Assembly (NCBI RefSeq): GCF_000241325.1
Contig: NZ_BAEI01000044.1
Location: 39,260 to 103,259, forward strand
Length of the DNA: 64,000 nucleotides
Reading direction: 5' to 3'
DNA from: Gordonia polyisoprenivorans NBRC 16320 = JCM 10675
Lineage (GTDB): Bacteria; Actinomycetota; Actinomycetes; Mycobacteriales; Mycobacteriaceae
In this document: one piece after another, positions 16,968 to 26,764 of the stretch
Position numbering within the stretch: position 1 is the first letter of the stretch
Layout of the letters: each line of letters starts with the position of its first letter
Program-made: the position numbers and the translations under genes
Notes under the pieces: model-generated
What the model saw: the letters and a program-made list of their open reading frames with translations, nothing else
Told to the model about the DNA's origin: nothing
Databases searched by the model: none

Positions 16968-18368
16968 TCAGGCGGGGACGGTTTCCTTCTGCTCGGGAGC
17001 GGCACTGAACTCCCCGGCCGGTGTGAACCGGGCCAGCACATCGTCGGCGGGCTCGCCGGCCACCGCGGAGATGAAGCCCAACACGTCGTCGCGAGACTTC
17101 AACGACAGCAACGGATTCGGATCGGACAGCAGACCGAACAGGGCGGAGGCGATGTCGGTGTTCACCGCCGCTGCCGGGAACGCCAGCTCGAGGTGGGTGG
17201 CGAAGTCCGGATCGCCGAGATACAGACGGGTGACCTCGGTGGCCGCGTGACCACGCCGCTCCCAGTGCTTTTCGAACTCGGCGGTCAGCCAGTTCTCGTC
17301 GAGGGCGGCATCCGGGTCGTCGGCCAGCCGGGCGCGTGCCGCCTTCACCAGTTCGGCGACCTGGATGAGGGTGTTCGCCGCACCCTGACCCGCGACGGGG
17401 TCGACGGCGATCGCGGTGTCACCGATGGCGGCGACCACATGACCACTCGCGGTGTGTCCGACGGCCTTACGAACCGTCGGAGTCACCGCGCCGGTCAGCC
17501 AGGAGTACGGATCGGACTCGATCACCTGCAGCCGCGAGACCACCGGGGCGTCCTTCGGGAAGAACTTCTCGAAGATGTCGAGGACGGTCTGGCGCGCCGA
17601 TCGCGCGTCGACGACGTTGTCGATGAGCGGCGCCCACTGCCCGTCGGGCTTGGCGAACACGATGAACGACCACGTCGATCCGGCATCCTTGTGCAGGAAC
17701 GGGCCGACGAAGATCTCGCCGTTGTCGCTGTCGAGATTGAACAGCGAGTGCTGCCCGCCCTCGCGCGAGCGGTAGGCGAATGTGTCCGGGCCGTGGTCGA
17801 CACCCTCGAGGGTCACCTGGAGAAGCCGGCGCTGCGGCTCGTGATAATGCGTGCGCGATTCGTCGACCTCGAACAGCGCCGACAGGCCACCCTTGCCGGT
17901 GGCCACGAGGGTGACGTCGTGGGCGCCGGCGATCTCGTCGAGGCGAGCGGCGTCGACATGTCCCACCTCGAAACGCCCGCCACGGTCCAGGAAACGGCCG
18001 AGTCGGTCGTCGGCCCGCAGTCGGAGGTCCACCGCCTGCGCCACATAGCCGTAATCGGGATTGAATGCGAGCACGTCCGCGCGCTCGTCCCCACTGCCCG
18101 AATGCAGCCGAACGCTGATGCCGGTGGTGTTACCGACCTCGTAGAGATCCTCGATGATCTCCGCGTCCCACTCCCGCGGCTTGCCGAACAGCACGCCCAC
18201 GCCCGTCGGCGGCACCTTGTCGCGGAGCTCTTCGCGGTTACGGTCGCTGTAGAGGGTGACGTCGAAACCGGCGTCGGCGAACCCGAGCGCCGCGCTGGTC
18301 CCGGCGAGCCCAGCGCCCACCACCGCCACCGACCTCTTCCGCGCTTCCCCGTTGTGCTGATCTGTCAT
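16968..18368 (-). CDS. styrene/indole monooxygenase-like FAD oxygenase (StyA family)
   Basis: 466 residues. The N-terminus VAVVGAGLAGTSAALGFADAG is the FAD Rossmann fold, and the middle has the PTGVGVLFGKPREWD and NPDYGYVAQAVDLRL stretches that I associate with styrene monooxygenase A subunits. DTAIAVDPVAGQGAANTL is the second FAD motif. Such enzymes epoxidise styrene or oxidise indole using FADH2 from a separate StyB reductase; no styB is adjacent. It is about 50 residues longer than typical StyA. Confidence 0.75.
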   Translation of the reverse strand: MTDQHNGEARKRSVAVVGAGLAGTSAALGFADAGFDVTLYSDRNREELRDKVPPTGVGVLFGKPREWDAEIIEDLYEVGNTTGISVRLHSGSGDERADVLAFNPDYGYVAQAVDLRLRADDRLGRFLDRGGRFEVGHVDAARLDEIAGAHDVTLVATGKGGLSALFEVDESRTHYHEPQRRLLQVTLEGVDHGPDTFAYRSREGGQHSLFNLDSDNGEIFVGPFLHKDAGSTWSFIVFAKPDGQWAPLIDNVVDARSARQTVLDIFEKFFPKDAPVVSRLQVIESDPYSWLTGAVTPTVRKAVGHTASGHVVAAIGDTAIAVDPVAGQGAANTLIQVAELVKAARARLADDPDAALDENWLTAEFEKHWERRGHAATEVTRLYLGDPDFATHLELAFPAAAVNTDIASALFGLLSDPNPLLSLKSRDDVLGFISAVAGEPADDVLARFTPAGEFSAAPEQKETVPA

Positions 18369-18788
18369 GTGTTGTCCTCTTCCCTTGTCGACCTCGTGGT
18401 CCGCTCGGATTCGACGTCGCGGGTCAGGCGTCGCAAGTCGCCCGAGCGGGCAGGTGCGAGTCAGGGTGCCGGGTCCTCAGGAACGGCAAAAGGATTTCGT
18501 TCAGTGCAATCTCATCGGTCGCCTGCAGGGAAAGATGAGGTCAGGGCGACGTGCATCAGAAGAGCACATGTCGGATTCGCGAAATTCATGTGATGTTGTT
18601 CACTTGGGAACGTACGTCCAGAATTGTCTCAGCGACCCGCAAGGTGGCGCTGATACTGTGACGCTTGATCACGGATAGATCACGACGGTCTTCGGATGCG
18701 ACGCCGCGTCCGCACGTCGGCGGTGTCGCGGACCACCCCGCGCGACGTGGCGATCATCCGTCCCGAGCAGCCGTTCGAGAGTTGAGGA
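18369..18788. other. 420-bp divergent intergenic region
   Basis: No gene is seen between the StyA-like and acyltransferase genes. A weak rightward promoter may lie near 18626-18660 (TTGTCT and GATACT, but 22 bases apart). A short direct repeat GATCAC occurs near 18668 and 18678. Otherwise nothing recognised. Confidence 0.4.
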
Positions 18789-20027
18789 ATGACGACAGCA
18801 CTCACGCGCGCGACCACCACCGGCGTGCAGACGCAGGCACCTTCGGCCAGCGCCCCGTCCGTCGGGCAGCGCTCCAAGCGGGCCTACCTGCACCACGTCG
18901 ACCTCATCCGCGCGACGACGTTCTCCCTCGTCATCTTCGTACACTGCCTCACCCAGACCACCGACGAGTTCACCAGCCTGCCGGTCAACACCACCTCGAT
19001 GCTGTTGCACTTCACCCGCAACACCTTCTTCGCGCTCACCGGCTTCGTGCTGATGTACCAGAACTTCGACAAGCGTGACTTCTCGACGTTCGCCTTCTGG
19101 CGTCGGCGCATCAAGCTCGTCATCTTCCCCTACGTGATCTGGTCGTTCATCTACTGGGTCGTCGAGGACATGTGGGTACACGGACGGCTACGCGAGGTCC
19201 CGACGAGCCTCAACGAGTTCGGCAAACTCGCGATGTGGGGCCTGTCGGGCTTCCAGATGTACTTCCTGTTCGTGATGTTGCAGGTCTATCTACTCTTCCC
19301 GTTGGTCCTGTGGCTGGTGCGGGCGACCGTGGGCAAGCACAAGTGGGTGCTGCTGGCCAGCCTCGCCGCGCAACTCGCGATCACCGCCACCATCACCTAT
19401 TGGGAACCGCCGGCCTCGATCGCCACCTACTGGTGGCACAACTACGCGACCTTCATCCCGTACCAGTTCTTCATCCTCTACGGTGCGGTCGCCGCAGTGC
19501 ATCGTGAAGAGATCGGGCGCTGGCTCTCCGGAAAGGGCTGGTGGCTGTTCGGCGCGCTGCTGGCCACGGCCGCCCTCGCCTTGGGTACGTACCTCTACGG
19601 GGTGTGGTACGACGGAAAGCCGGTGCACGACAACAACTCCGCGTTCTACCCCGCGCTCGTGCCGTTTCTCGTCGTGGCGATGACGTGCCTGTATGCGGTG
19701 GCCGCGCATTGGGGTGAGCACTGGCGCGAGATGACGCCTCGGTTCGCCCGCGCGGTCTCGTTCGCCTCCAACCGGTCCTTCAGCGTGTTCCTCTGCCACG
19801 TACTGGTGTTGTTCTTCATCCTGTACCCGCAGATGAACGGCAGGCCCGCGATGCTGGTTCTCATCGGCGAGCCCTGGAGCACCTTCGTGGTGTACCTGCT
19901 GACCCTGGCCGGCTCGCTGCTTCTCGTCGAGATACTGCGTCACCTTCCCGGCTCGCTCTACGTCACCGGACGCCCACGCTTGCCGATCCCGATGCCGTGG
20001 CGTCGGAACCGGGCCTCGCAGAGCTGA
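18789..20027 (+). CDS. acyltransferase-3 family membrane protein
   Basis: 412 residues with about ten membrane segments after a 30-residue basic cytoplasmic start. The first membrane helix carries the catalytic-type histidine (VIFVHCL), and SNRSFSVFLCHVLVL near the C-terminus is typical of the family. Acyltransferase-3 proteins move acyl groups across the membrane onto sugars, glycolipids or peptidoglycan. The ATG has a GAGGA ribosome site. No glycan cluster is adjacent, so the acceptor is unknown. Confidence 0.86.
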   Translation: MTTALTRATTTGVQTQAPSASAPSVGQRSKRAYLHHVDLIRATTFSLVIFVHCLTQTTDEFTSLPVNTTSMLLHFTRNTFFALTGFVLMYQNFDKRDFSTFAFWRRRIKLVIFPYVIWSFIYWVVEDMWVHGRLREVPTSLNEFGKLAMWGLSGFQMYFLFVMLQVYLLFPLVLWLVRATVGKHKWVLLASLAAQLAITATITYWEPPASIATYWWHNYATFIPYQFFILYGAVAAVHREEIGRWLSGKGWWLFGALLATAALALGTYLYGVWYDGKPVHDNNSAFYPALVPFLVVAMTCLYAVAAHWGEHWREMTPRFARAVSFASNRSFSVFLCHVLVLFFILYPQMNGRPAMLVLIGEPWSTFVVYLLTLAGSLLLVEILRHLPGSLYVTGRPRLPIPMPWRRNRASQS

Positions 20028-20122
20028 CCGGGCGCATCGCGAGCACCACGGCCGACGCCGGCCGATAGCCGCTCCGGGCGAGGCATTCCGTCCGCACAGC
20101 CGCGCGAATGCACAATGGACCC

Positions 20123-21022
20123 GTGACGTCATCGGGGACACACCACACCACTCGGTACCTCGTCACGCTCCTGGTGATCCTCGCGGGTCTCGTCGCGGCG
20201 TGCGGCGCACCCGAATCGGCAGGCCCGGCATCACCGCCGCGTGGATCGCCCTCACCATCGGCGCCACCGACGAAGAAGTATGTGGCGCTGGGAAGTTCAT
20301 ATGCGGCGGGACCGGGTGGGACGCGGCTGACCGACAAGCGGTGCATGCGCTCGGCCGACAACTATCCCAGTCTGGTCGCGCGGCGCCTCGGACTCACACT
20401 CACCGACGCGAGTTGCTCGGGCGCCGTCGTGGCCGACGTCATCGACCGCGCCCAACCGGGACGGGCGAGTCGACCACAGGTCGACGTGCTCACCCCCGAC
20501 ACCTCGCTGGTGACCGTCACGGTGGGCGGCAACAACATCCACTACGTCGGTCGAGTCATGGCCTACAGTTGCCAGGCGGTCGGCCCGGTCGTCGGGGTAC
20601 GACCCGACCACTGCAATGCCAAGCCCTCCCCACCACCGGGTGTGCGCGAATTCGCCCATCTCACCGACGATCTGGTCCGCATGCTGCGTGTGATCCACCA
20701 GCGTGCGCCGCGGGCGTCGGTCCTGTTCGTCGACTATCTCCCGCTCGTCGACGGCACGCAGTGCGACCTGCTGCCCTTGACCACCGAGCAGCAGGCCGAA
20801 ACCGACGCCGTGTATCGCGGGCTGAACGCCGCCATCACGACCGCGTCGAAACGCGGTGACGCGCGCGTCGTGGCGGTGTCGACGGCCGGGCGAGACCACG
20901 GGGTGTGCTCACCGGTTCCGTGGCTGCTCGGATACCAGGGGCCGGCCCCCTATCACGAGACTCCGGCGGGCAAGGTGGCAATCGCCGACTTGGTGTCCGA
21001 ATCGGCGCGCGGCACAACCTGA
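20123..21022 (+). CDS. SGNH/GDSL hydrolase lipoprotein
   Basis: 299 residues from GTG 20123. A signal peptide ends in the lipobox VAAC, followed by a Pro/Ser-rich linker. The hydrolase block I motif is YVALGSSYAAG (GSS instead of GDS, as in related mycobacterial exported lipases such as the Rv0518 group); the oxyanion motif is VGGNN, and the late His is in PYHETPAG. It is likely an exported esterase. It is convergent with the DUF218 gene. Confidence 0.85.
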   Translation: MTSSGTHHTTRYLVTLLVILAGLVAACGAPESAGPASPPRGSPSPSAPPTKKYVALGSSYAAGPGGTRLTDKRCMRSADNYPSLVARRLGLTLTDASCSGAVVADVIDRAQPGRASRPQVDVLTPDTSLVTVTVGGNNIHYVGRVMAYSCQAVGPVVGVRPDHCNAKPSPPPGVREFAHLTDDLVRMLRVIHQRAPRASVLFVDYLPLVDGTQCDLLPLTTEQQAETDAVYRGLNAAITTASKRGDARVVAVSTAGRDHGVCSPVPWLLGYQGPAPYHETPAGKVAIADLVSESARGTT

Positions 21023-21050
21023 TCGGCACTACAGAACCGGATCGTCGCCG

Positions 21051-21653
21051 TCACCATCCGGTCACCGCCGTCACCAGTGCTCTGGGTCGTGCGAGCAGCG
21101 CCTCACGGATCACGTTGCGCGCCTGCGTGATCACCGAGCACTCGCACCGCGCATCCACACCGGTGGCGTCGACACCGAGACTGCGGCACAACGCAATCGC
21201 ACGCGGGATGTGGAAGTCCTGCGTGATGAGCACCGGACGATCGACGCCGTACACCGTGCGCAGGCGTCGACAGGTGTCCGCGGTATCGAACCCCGCGGGA
21301 TCGTCGACGATCACCCCCGACGGCACACCCCGCTGTTCGAGATAGGCGCGCATCACCGCGGGCTCGTCACCGGCATCGGCAGAACCGTTGCCGGAGTTGA
21401 TGATCCGACCAACCGCACCGGATCGGTACAGGTCCAGCGCGGTGTCGAGACGGCCCCGGACGTAGTCGCCGGGATCACCATCGGAGACCAGGGATCCGAA
21501 GACGACAACCGTCGAGCCGCGGGGCACCCGATCCGGCGCCAGCACACGACCATGGGCAGCGACGAACACCCATGTCGCCGCGATGGTGACGACGAGTTCG
21601 ACGACGATCAGCGCCACCGGGATCGCACGCCGGGCCGCGCTCCGCAGATCCAC
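21051..21653 (-). CDS. DUF218/YdcF-SanA family membrane-anchored protein
   Basis: 200 residues from GTG 21653, with one N-terminal membrane segment (VALIVVELVVTIAATWVFVA). The DUF218 domain shows VVVFGS, YVRGRLDTALDLYRSG, NSGNG and ITQDFHIPRAIALCRSLG. Proteins of this type (SanA, YdcF) have a nucleotide-binding-like fold and are linked to envelope integrity. It is divergent from WS/DGAT with 130 bases between them. Confidence 0.85.
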   Translation of the reverse strand: MDLRSAARRAIPVALIVVELVVTIAATWVFVAAHGRVLAPDRVPRGSTVVVFGSLVSDGDPGDYVRGRLDTALDLYRSGAVGRIINSGNGSADAGDEPAVMRAYLEQRGVPSGVIVDDPAGFDTADTCRRLRTVYGVDRPVLITQDFHIPRAIALCRSLGVDATGVDARCECSVITQARNVIREALLARPRALVTAVTGW

Positions 21654-21791
21654 CCGCCCACCGTAGCCCGACCCGCCAACGGGCACCCGGGACCTTTGGC
21701 CTGCGTCGATGGATCTCGTGTGGGCGCCTGCCGCAAGAGGCGGTAGTGTGATCCCAGCCACAGTTCGAGTCAGCAGGAGGGGGTGGCCCGC

Positions 21792-23213
21792 ATGCCGTAC
21801 ATGCCGATCACGGAATCGATGTTTCTCATCGCCGAGACCCGCGAGCAGCCGATGCACGTCGGAGGGCTGCAGCTGTTCGTCCCGCGCGAGGGCCAGTCGT
21901 CGAACGAGCTGGCCGAGGAGATGGTCGAGCGGTTCTACGCCTGCACCGAGCTGCATTCACTGTTCCGCAAGCGCCCGGCGAGTCCGGCCAGCGTCATGGG
22001 ATATACGGCGTGGTCGTTCGACGAGGAGATCGACTTCGACTACCACGTGCGCCGCGCCGTTCTACCCCGGCCCGGCCGCGTCCGCGAGCTGCTGCGTTAC
22101 GTGTCGCTGCACCACAGCGCGCTGCTCGATCGCAATCGTCCGATGTGGGAGGTGCACATCGTCGAGGGTCTCGACGACGGCCGCGTCGCGCTCTACACGA
22201 AGATCCATCACTCGCTCATCGACGGCGTCTCGGCGCTGCGGATGCTGCAACGGACCCTGTCCACCGATCCCGACGACCGGAGCGGGTCGGCGCCGTGGGA
22301 TCCGGCGCTCTATCGGCGATCCCGTAAACCCAAGGCGCCGAGCCCCTCCCGCATCCCCGGCCTGTCCGGCGCGATGGGACTGGCGGGTGCGGCTCTCGAG
22401 GTCGGCGGACAGCTCGTCGGCATGGTCCCCGCCACCACCAAGATCGCGTGGACGGCGATGACCAACAAGGACTTCGCCGCACCGTTCCGTCCGGCACCCA
22501 AGACGATCCTCGACGTCCCGATCGGCAGTGCACGCAGGTTCGCCGCCCAGCAGTGGCCCACCGAGCGCCTGCGGGCGGTCGCCCAGCAGATGGACATCAC
22601 CCTCAACGACGTGGTCATCGCCATGTGCTCGGGTGCGCTGCGGTCCTATCTGATCGACCGCGACGCCCTGCCGTCGGCGCCACTGATCGCCGCGGTCCCG
22701 GTGTCGATGCACCTCGGTGGCCCCGACGGCAAGGACGGCAACTCGATCACCGCGATCCTGGCGAACATGGCCACCGATCAGCCCGATCCCGAGCGTCGGC
22801 TGCACACCCTGGTGAATTCGATGCGCGAGTCGAAGAAGGTGATCCGCGGACTCGCCCCGCTCCAGGCGCTCGCGTACGGCGCCGCGACGATCGCCTCGCT
22901 GGCGTTCGCCACCATCCCCGGCTTCGTGCGGTACACGCCGCCGCAGTTCAACATCATCATCAGCAACGTGCCGGGCCCGAGTGAGCACATGTACTGGAAT
23001 GGCGCCCGCCTCGACGGCGTCTACCCGGTGTCGGTCGCCATGGAGGGCCTCGCGCTCAACATCACCGTCACCACGACCGCCGAGCACGTGAACTTCGGCC
23101 TGATCGGCGCCCGTAAGGAATTGCCGAGCCTGCAGCGGCTGCTGACCCATCTCGACACCGCCCTCGAGGAACTCGAGAAGGTCGCAAATGTCACACCCGC
23201 CGGTACTGACTAG
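21792..23213 (+). CDS. wax ester synthase/diacylglycerol acyltransferase (WS/DGAT)
   Basis: 473 residues from ATG 21792; GTG 21783 is also possible, but it is only 2 bases from the AGGAGG site. The catalytic motif HHSLIDG is at about residue 138, and NIIISNVPGPSEHMYWNG near residue 390 is the second family signature. It joins acyl-CoA to diacylglycerol or fatty alcohol to make storage triacylglycerol or wax ester, on membranes or lipid droplets. A monocistronic arrangement with a terminator-like hairpin over the stop is seen. Confidence 0.92.
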   Translation: MPYMPITESMFLIAETREQPMHVGGLQLFVPREGQSSNELAEEMVERFYACTELHSLFRKRPASPASVMGYTAWSFDEEIDFDYHVRRAVLPRPGRVRELLRYVSLHHSALLDRNRPMWEVHIVEGLDDGRVALYTKIHHSLIDGVSALRMLQRTLSTDPDDRSGSAPWDPALYRRSRKPKAPSPSRIPGLSGAMGLAGAALEVGGQLVGMVPATTKIAWTAMTNKDFAAPFRPAPKTILDVPIGSARRFAAQQWPTERLRAVAQQMDITLNDVVIAMCSGALRSYLIDRDALPSAPLIAAVPVSMHLGGPDGKDGNSITAILANMATDQPDPERRLHTLVNSMRESKKVIRGLAPLQALAYGAATIASLAFATIPGFVRYTPPQFNIIISNVPGPSEHMYWNGARLDGVYPVSVAMEGLALNITVTTTAEHVNFGLIGARKELPSLQRLLTHLDTALEELEKVANVTPAGTD

Positions 23214-23242
23214 ACAGTAAGTTACCGGCGGGTATTCTTTTC
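23199..23242 (+). terminator. terminator-like inverted repeat after WS/DGAT
   Basis: CGCCGGTA (23199-23206) and TACCGGCG (23223-23230) form an 8-bp stem, with an inner TACTG/CAGTA repeat, then a T-rich tail TATTCTTTTCT. The stop codon at 23211-23213 lies inside the loop. Confidence 0.6.
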
Positions 23243-23273
23243 TGGACAACTCCGAAGACCGACCGAACGTTAC

Positions 23274-23290
23274 TTAGGTCAGCCTTGGCA
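23274..23290. promoter_or_regulatory. weak IdeR/DtxR-like iron box
   Basis: TTAGGTCAGCCTTGGCA matches one half of the mycobacterial IdeR consensus well and the other half poorly. It lies 110 bases before the Fe-S reductase gene. Low confidence. Confidence 0.25.
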
Positions 23291-23399
23291 GCGCTTGCAC
23301 GTCCTCAGCAATTACGGTTACCCGTAGTAGACGTCGGACCCCGCGCACGTCAGCCCGCGCCGGAAGGTCTCTAGACAACCAGAGAGGGGCCGTGACGCC

Positions 23400-26300
23400 G
23401 TGAATGCCACGACGATCACCATCGGCACGATTGCCGCGGTCATCAGCCTGTTCTGCTGGGCGTTGTTCCTGCGCGGCGTGTGGACAATGATCCGCGCCAT
23501 CGCACAGGGCCAGCGCGTCGACAGTTCACGCTACTTCCCGATCCTCCCGCGACTGTGGACGATGCTCAAGGAGTTCGTCGGCCACACCCGGATGGTGAAG
23601 TTCCGAACGGTCGGCTGGGCGCACTGGCTGGTGATGTTCGGCTTCCTCATCGGCGCGATCTTTTGGTTCGAGGCCTACGGGCAGATCTTCGACCCGCACT
23701 TCCACTGGCCGGTCATCGGCGCCTGGAACATCTACATCTTCGCCGACGAGGTCCTCGGCCTCGGCACCGTCATCGGCATCACCGTGCTGATGATCATCCG
23801 CCAGCTCAATCACCCGCGGGTACCCGAGCGCCTGTCGCGCTTCTCCGGCTCCCGTTTTGGTGCCGCGTACTTCGTCGAGTGGGTGGTGCTGCTCGAGGGT
23901 CTGGGCATGGTCTTCGTCAAGACCTTCAAGATCTCGGCCGGCCTCGAGAATCCGCCCATCTGGACCTCCTTCTTCACCCACTACTTCGCCCAGCTCTTCG
24001 AAGGGTCCTCGGAGTACTGGGTCACCGGTGCCGCGGTCATCAAGCTAATGAGCGGCATGATCTGGCTGGCCGTGGTGGGCTCCAACATCGACTGGGGTGT
24101 GGCCTGGCACCGCTTTGCCGCGTTCTTCAACATCTATCTCAAGCGCGAGGCCGACGGCGGTGTCGCACTGGGTGCGGCCAAGCCGATGATGTCGGCGGGC
24201 AAGGTCCTCGACATGGAGACCGCCGACCCCGACGTCGACGCCTTCGGTGCCGGCAAGGCCGAGGACTTCTCCTGGAAGGCGTGGTTGGACTTCACCACGT
24301 GTACCGAGTGCGGCCGTTGCCAGAGCCAGTGCCCGGCATGGAACACCGGAAAACCGTTGAGCCCCAAGCTGCTCATCATGTCGCTGCGCGATCACGCGCA
24401 GGCCAAGGCGCCCTACCTGATCGCCGGTGGCCGCACCGACATGGGTGGCGACGAGGTGGGTCTCGTCGACGCCGACGGCAATCCCGACGAGGCCAAGCTC
24501 GCCAAGATCCCCGAGGCCGCGCGTGCCGAGGCCGCCCGCAAGCTGGTCGGCGAGTCGGCCGGCACCGGGGCGATCGACGGTGAACTCGGTGCGGTCATCG
24601 ACACCGAAACCCTGTGGAGCTGCACCACCTGCGGGGCGTGTGTGGAGCAGTGCCCGGTCGACATCGAGCACGTCGACCACATCATCGACATGCGCCGCTA
24701 CCAGGTGCTCATCGAGTCGGACTTCCCGACCGAGCTCGCGGGCATGTTCAAGAACCTGGAGAACAAGGGCAACCCGTGGGGCCAGAACTCCTCGGCGCGC
24801 ACCAACTGGATCGACGAGATGGACATCGAGATCCCGGTGTTCGGCCAGGACGTCGAATCGTTCGAGGGCTTCGAGTACCTGTTCTGGGTGGGTTGTGCCG
24901 GCGCCTACGAGGACCGCGCAAAGAAGACCACCAAGGCCGTCGCCGAGCTGCTCGACATCGCCGCGGTGAACTTCCTGGTCCTCGGCGAGGGTGAGACCTG
25001 TACCGGTGACTCGGCTCGCCGCGCGGGCAACGAGTTCCTGTTCCAGATGCTGGCGCAGCAGAACATCGAGATGATGAACGAGGTCTTCTCGACGGCTCCG
25101 CAGCAGCGCAAGAAGATCGTCGTCACCTGTGCGCACTGTTTCAACGCGCTGGGCAACGAGTACCCGCAACTGGGCGCGACATACGAGGTCGTGCATCACA
25201 CCCAGTTGCTGAACCGCCTGGTCCGGGAGAAGCGTCTGGTCCCCGTCGCGCCGCTCGGTGAGGGCGTGACCTACCACGACCCCTGCTACCTCGGTCGCCA
25301 CAACAAGGTCTACGACGCCCCGCGCGAGCTGATGGCGGCCTCCGGGTCGAACCTGCGGGAGATGCCGCGCCACGGCGAACGGTCCATGTGCTGCGGCGCC
25401 GGTGGCGCCCGCATGTGGATGGAAGAGCAGATCGGCAAGCGCATCAACATCGACCGGGTCGACGAGGCACTCGACACCCTCGGCGACAAGATCGGCGGCG
25501 ACGTCCCGCAGAAGGTCGCCACCGGTTGCCCGTTCTGCCGCGTGATGCTCACCGACGGGGTGACCGCCCGAACCTCGGGCACCGAGAACGAGGGCAAGGT
25601 CGAGGTCGTCGACGTCGCACAGTTGCTGCTCGAGTCGGTCACGCGTGGGGCCCCCGAGGTCAAGCGTGGTGGACGTTTCCTCGGTCCGATTCCCAAGCCG
25701 GCACCGGAGCCGGAACCCGAACCCGAGGAGGAGAAGGCTCCCGCCGCGGCCGCCGCATCTGCCGGTACCACGACCGAGGCCAAGCCGAAGCCGAAGGTCG
25801 GCCTGGGTATGAAGGGCGGCAAGAAGCCCGGTGCCGCCAAGGCCGCCCCCGCGGATTCGGCTGAGGCCGGCTCGGGTGACGCCGCTGCGGCCGAAAAGAA
25901 GCCCGCGGCCAAGGGATTCGGGATGAAGGGCGGCAAGAAGCCGGGCGCCGCCGCGAGCTCGGCCCCGGCGCCTGCTGCCGACGCCGGCTCGACCGAGACC
26001 GCAGCAGCCGAAAAGAAACCCGCCGCCAAGGGATTCGGGATGAAGGGCGGCAAGAAGCCCGGTGCCGCCGCGAAGTCCGCTGCGCCCGCACCGGCCGAGC
26101 AGGAGTCGTCGGCCGCGGTCGCCGACGCCGCCACCGAATCCGGTGAGACCAGCGGTGCTCCGAAGAAGGCCGCCGCCAAGGGCTTTGCGATGAGTGGCGG
26201 CAAGAAGCCCATGAAGAAGCCCGGGGGCGCTGCAAAGGCCCCGGCGCAACCGAATGCGGCCGCTGCCGACGCCGGAGTGACCGCACCCGCGGAAAACCAG

Positions 26301-26693
26301 GTGGACGACGCCGATTCCGCGCCCGACGCCGCGGCAACCGCCGACACCGAGTCGGCCGGCACGGTGAGCGCGGTGACCGAGGCGAGTACCGCCAAGGCCA
26401 AGGGCTTCGGTATGGCCGCAGGCAAGAAGCGCCCCGGGGCGAAGGCCGCAGCCGCACCCGCCGCATCCGCGACAGCGCCCGATGAGGAGCCGACAGCGCC
26501 CGAAGAAGCCGCGACGGCGCCTGCCGAGGAGCCAACGGCGCCTGCCGAGGACGAAACCCCGGCGGCGTCGTCCGACGGATCGGCGTCCAACGGATCAACA
26601 TCGGACGATCGGACGATCGGCGAGGTCGGTGCGTCGAAGGCCAAGGGCTTCGGATTGGCCGCGGGCAAGAAGCGGCCCGGTCACCGGTCGTGA
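23400..26693 (+). CDS. membrane-bound heterodisulfide-reductase-like Fe-S oxidoreductase with repetitive C-terminal tail
   Basis: 1097 residues from GTG 23400. Residues 1-245 hold about five membrane helices with NarI-like features. Two ferredoxin-type clusters follow: CTECGRCQSQCP near 299 and CTTCGACVEQCP near 407. Two CCG domains follow, with CAHCFNALG, CYLGRHN and MCCGAGGARMW near 660. From about residue 760 to the end is an Ala/Pro/Lys-rich tail with six copies of a KGFGMKGGKKPGAA-like motif. It resembles M. tuberculosis Rv0338c, reported as essential and likely a quinone-linked electron-transfer reductase. The aminotransferase downstream matches the Rv0337c neighbour. Confidence 0.88.
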   Translation: MNATTITIGTIAAVISLFCWALFLRGVWTMIRAIAQGQRVDSSRYFPILPRLWTMLKEFVGHTRMVKFRTVGWAHWLVMFGFLIGAIFWFEAYGQIFDPHFHWPVIGAWNIYIFADEVLGLGTVIGITVLMIIRQLNHPRVPERLSRFSGSRFGAAYFVEWVVLLEGLGMVFVKTFKISAGLENPPIWTSFFTHYFAQLFEGSSEYWVTGAAVIKLMSGMIWLAVVGSNIDWGVAWHRFAAFFNIYLKREADGGVALGAAKPMMSAGKVLDMETADPDVDAFGAGKAEDFSWKAWLDFTTCTECGRCQSQCPAWNTGKPLSPKLLIMSLRDHAQAKAPYLIAGGRTDMGGDEVGLVDADGNPDEAKLAKIPEAARAEAARKLVGESAGTGAIDGELGAVIDTETLWSCTTCGACVEQCPVDIEHVDHIIDMRRYQVLIESDFPTELAGMFKNLENKGNPWGQNSSARTNWIDEMDIEIPVFGQDVESFEGFEYLFWVGCAGAYEDRAKKTTKAVAELLDIAAVNFLVLGEGETCTGDSARRAGNEFLFQMLAQQNIEMMNEVFSTAPQQRKKIVVTCAHCFNALGNEYPQLGATYEVVHHTQLLNRLVREKRLVPVAPLGEGVTYHDPCYLGRHNKVYDAPRELMAASGSNLREMPRHGERSMCCGAGGARMWMEEQIGKRINIDRVDEALDTLGDKIGGDVPQKVATGCPFCRVMLTDGVTARTSGTENEGKVEVVDVAQLLLESVTRGAPEVKRGGRFLGPIPKPAPEPEPEPEEEKAPAAAAASAGTTTEAKPKPKVGLGMKGGKKPGAAKAAPADSAEAGSGDAAAAEKKPAAKGFGMKGGKKPGAAASSAPAPAADAGSTETAAAEKKPAAKGFGMKGGKKPGAAAKSAAPAPAEQESSAAVADAATESGETSGAPKKAAAKGFAMSGGKKPMKKPGGAAKAPAQPNAAAADAGVTAPAENQVDDADSAPDAAATADTESAGTVSAVTEASTAKAKGFGMAAGKKRPGAKAAAAPAASATAPDEEPTAPEEAATAPAEEPTAPAEDETPAASSDGSASNGSTSDDRTIGEVGASKAKGFGLAAGKKRPGHRS
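25794..26690 (+). repeat. coding repeat: six KGFGMKGGKKPGAA-like units
   Basis: Inside the Fe-S reductase gene, six related 14-16 residue units are separated by Ala/Glu/Pro spacers of 25-90 residues. Units 1-3 are nearly identical (GMKGGKKPGAA); unit 4 is KGFAMSGGKKP; units 5 and 6 are KGFGMAAGKKRPG and KGFGLAAGKKRPG. The last one forms the C-terminus. Confidence 0.9.
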
Positions 26694-26719
26694 CGATCGA
26701 CGCCTGAATATCCGCTCAC

Positions 26720-26760
26720 AACGAGCCCGCCCGGTGAATTCCGGGCGGGCTCGTTGCTTT
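26720..26760 (+). terminator. rho-independent terminator
   Basis: A perfect 15-bp stem (26720-26734 with 26741-26755), loop TGAATT, then GCTTT. It lies 26 bases after the Fe-S reductase stop. Confidence 0.9.
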
Positions 26761-26764
26761 CGGC

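Noticed and set aside
24045..26249. Long minus-strand frames across the Fe-S reductase gene
   Set aside because: Low-complexity Gly/Ala/Arg translations with no family features; shadows of the plus-strand gene.
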